The notes under the pieces were generated by a model. It did no database searches and had not been told where the DNA came from. It was given only the letters and a program-made list of their open reading frames with translations. From the NCBI GenBank assembly GCA_902168105.1, contig CABHOY010000045.1:124001-188000 (forward strand): 64,000 nucleotides of DNA, written 5' to 3'. Position 1 is the stretch's first letter. Each line of letters starts with the position of its first letter. A program made the translations under genes and the position numbers. Of the stretch, positions 63,507 to 64,000 are shown piece after piece. This stretch comes from an uncultured Flavihumibacter sp. (lineage in GTDB: Bacteria > Bacteroidota > Bacteroidia > Chitinophagales > Chitinophagaceae).

Positions 63507-64000
63507 ATGAAAAGAATTTTTGGTATTGCAGCCATATTGCTGTCACAACAGCTGTATGCGCAACAACAACAGGCGCCGGCCTATCCGTTGATCACGCACG
63601 ATCCTTACTTTAGTGTCTGGTCGGCAACGGACAACCTTACCGCTTCCACTACCCGTCACTGGACAGGAACACAGCAATCCTTGACAGGTTTCGTAAAGGT
63701 GGACGGTGTAACCTACCGCGTATTAGGTTCCCCCGGACATGCTTATCGTGCACTGGCAGCAACTGCTGATATGGCGCCTTACCAGGTGCGGTATACAGAA
63801 ACAGCGCCTGCAAAGGGTTGGGAAGCACCGGAATTTAATGACGCAGACTGGAAAACAGGGAATGCGCCATTTGAAAAAGAAAGGAAGACTGCCGGTACTC
63901 CATGGTTTACGGACGACGTATGGGCGCGCAGAACATTCACGGTAGATGATCCCAATGTGGATAACCTGCTGCTGAAGATCAACCACGACGATAACGCAGA
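63507..64000 (+). CDS. Secreted glutaminase-like (DUF4965/DUF5127) protein, 3' end beyond the window
   Basis: Visible part is about 164 residues. It starts MKRIFGIAAILLSQQLYAQQ, a signal peptide, then APAYPLITHDPYFSVWSATD, the usual DUF4964/DUF5127 start of this exported group, and HWTGTQQSLTGFVKVDGV. A WEAPEFNDADWKTG and ARRTFTVDD stretch is a galactose-binding-like insert. Bacteroidota call these glutaminases, but few are tested. Confidence 0.85.
   Translation, partial: MKRIFGIAAILLSQQLYAQQQQAPAYPLITHDPYFSVWSATDNLTASTTRHWTGTQQSLTGFVKVDGVTYRVLGSPGHAYRALAATADMAPYQVRYTETAPAKGWEAPEFNDADWKTGNAPFEKERKTAGTPWFTDDVWARRTFTVDDPNVDNLLLKINHDDNA

Overview
The window is chromosomal DNA from a Bacteroidota bacterium, most likely a Chitinophaga or a close relative in the Chitinophagaceae (inference). 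Supporting signs are -7 promoter elements of the Bacteroidota form TAnnTTTG (upstream of queA, tRNA-Met, prs and waaA), little use of Shine-Dalgarno sites, several Bacteroidota-type families (CTC-type L25, the short AMP nucleosidase, fused 2-oxoacid dehydrogenase E1, the MPKIVGG-type small protein) and many secreted glycoside hydrolases. There are no rRNA genes and no CRISPR arrays; one tRNA is present.

1-27 kb is a core region with dense, intact housekeeping genes. It starts with nucleotide-sugar genes (UDP-xylose synthase, UDP-glucose dehydrogenase, DegT aminotransferase), followed by waaA, tdk, an AraC regulator divergent from an old-yellow-enzyme reductase, a GtrA protein, biotin carboxylase, ccmB-ccmC-ccmD, glutamate dehydrogenase, AMP nucleosidase, a double-ATPase peptide ABC protein, queA, ispD, a Gfo/Idh oxidoreductase, radC, prs, rplY, pth, a fumarylacetoacetase-like protein, a MarR regulator and a fused E1 dehydrogenase. 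Many genes end in clear hairpin terminators.

27-44.4 kb begins right after tRNA-Met and is an accessory island. It holds a small two-gene operon (a DUF6232-like membrane protein plus a small glycine/asparagine-rich adaptor-like protein), a 1552-aa DUF4011-helicase-Vsr-DUF3320 protein that resembles known single-gene antiphage proteins, an abortive-infection (Abi-C) protein, a RhuM-Fic protein, and small metabolic or regulatory genes. Decay is heavy: an SDR gene and an AraC gene are fused as broken remnants, and an S41 protease and a methyltransferase are each split by a single frameshift.

44.9-60 kb is a carbohydrate and exported-protein region: GH2, GH29 and GH36 enzymes in one likely operon with a LacI-type palindrome upstream, then a sugar isomerase-like TIM barrel, a GHKL ATPase, small membrane proteins, an isoaspartyl peptidase, a GH65-like protein and a GH88/105 protein. 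No SusC/SusD pair is present.

60-62 kb is a repeat-built unit. A 218-aa protein gene sits between two ~200-bp inverted arms, each arm itself a palindrome. Outside the arms are arrays that share one core sequence, including seven 54-bp tandem copies on the right. This is the best candidate for an undescribed element in the window. The window ends with a PepSY membrane protein and the start of a secreted glutaminase-type (DUF4965) protein.
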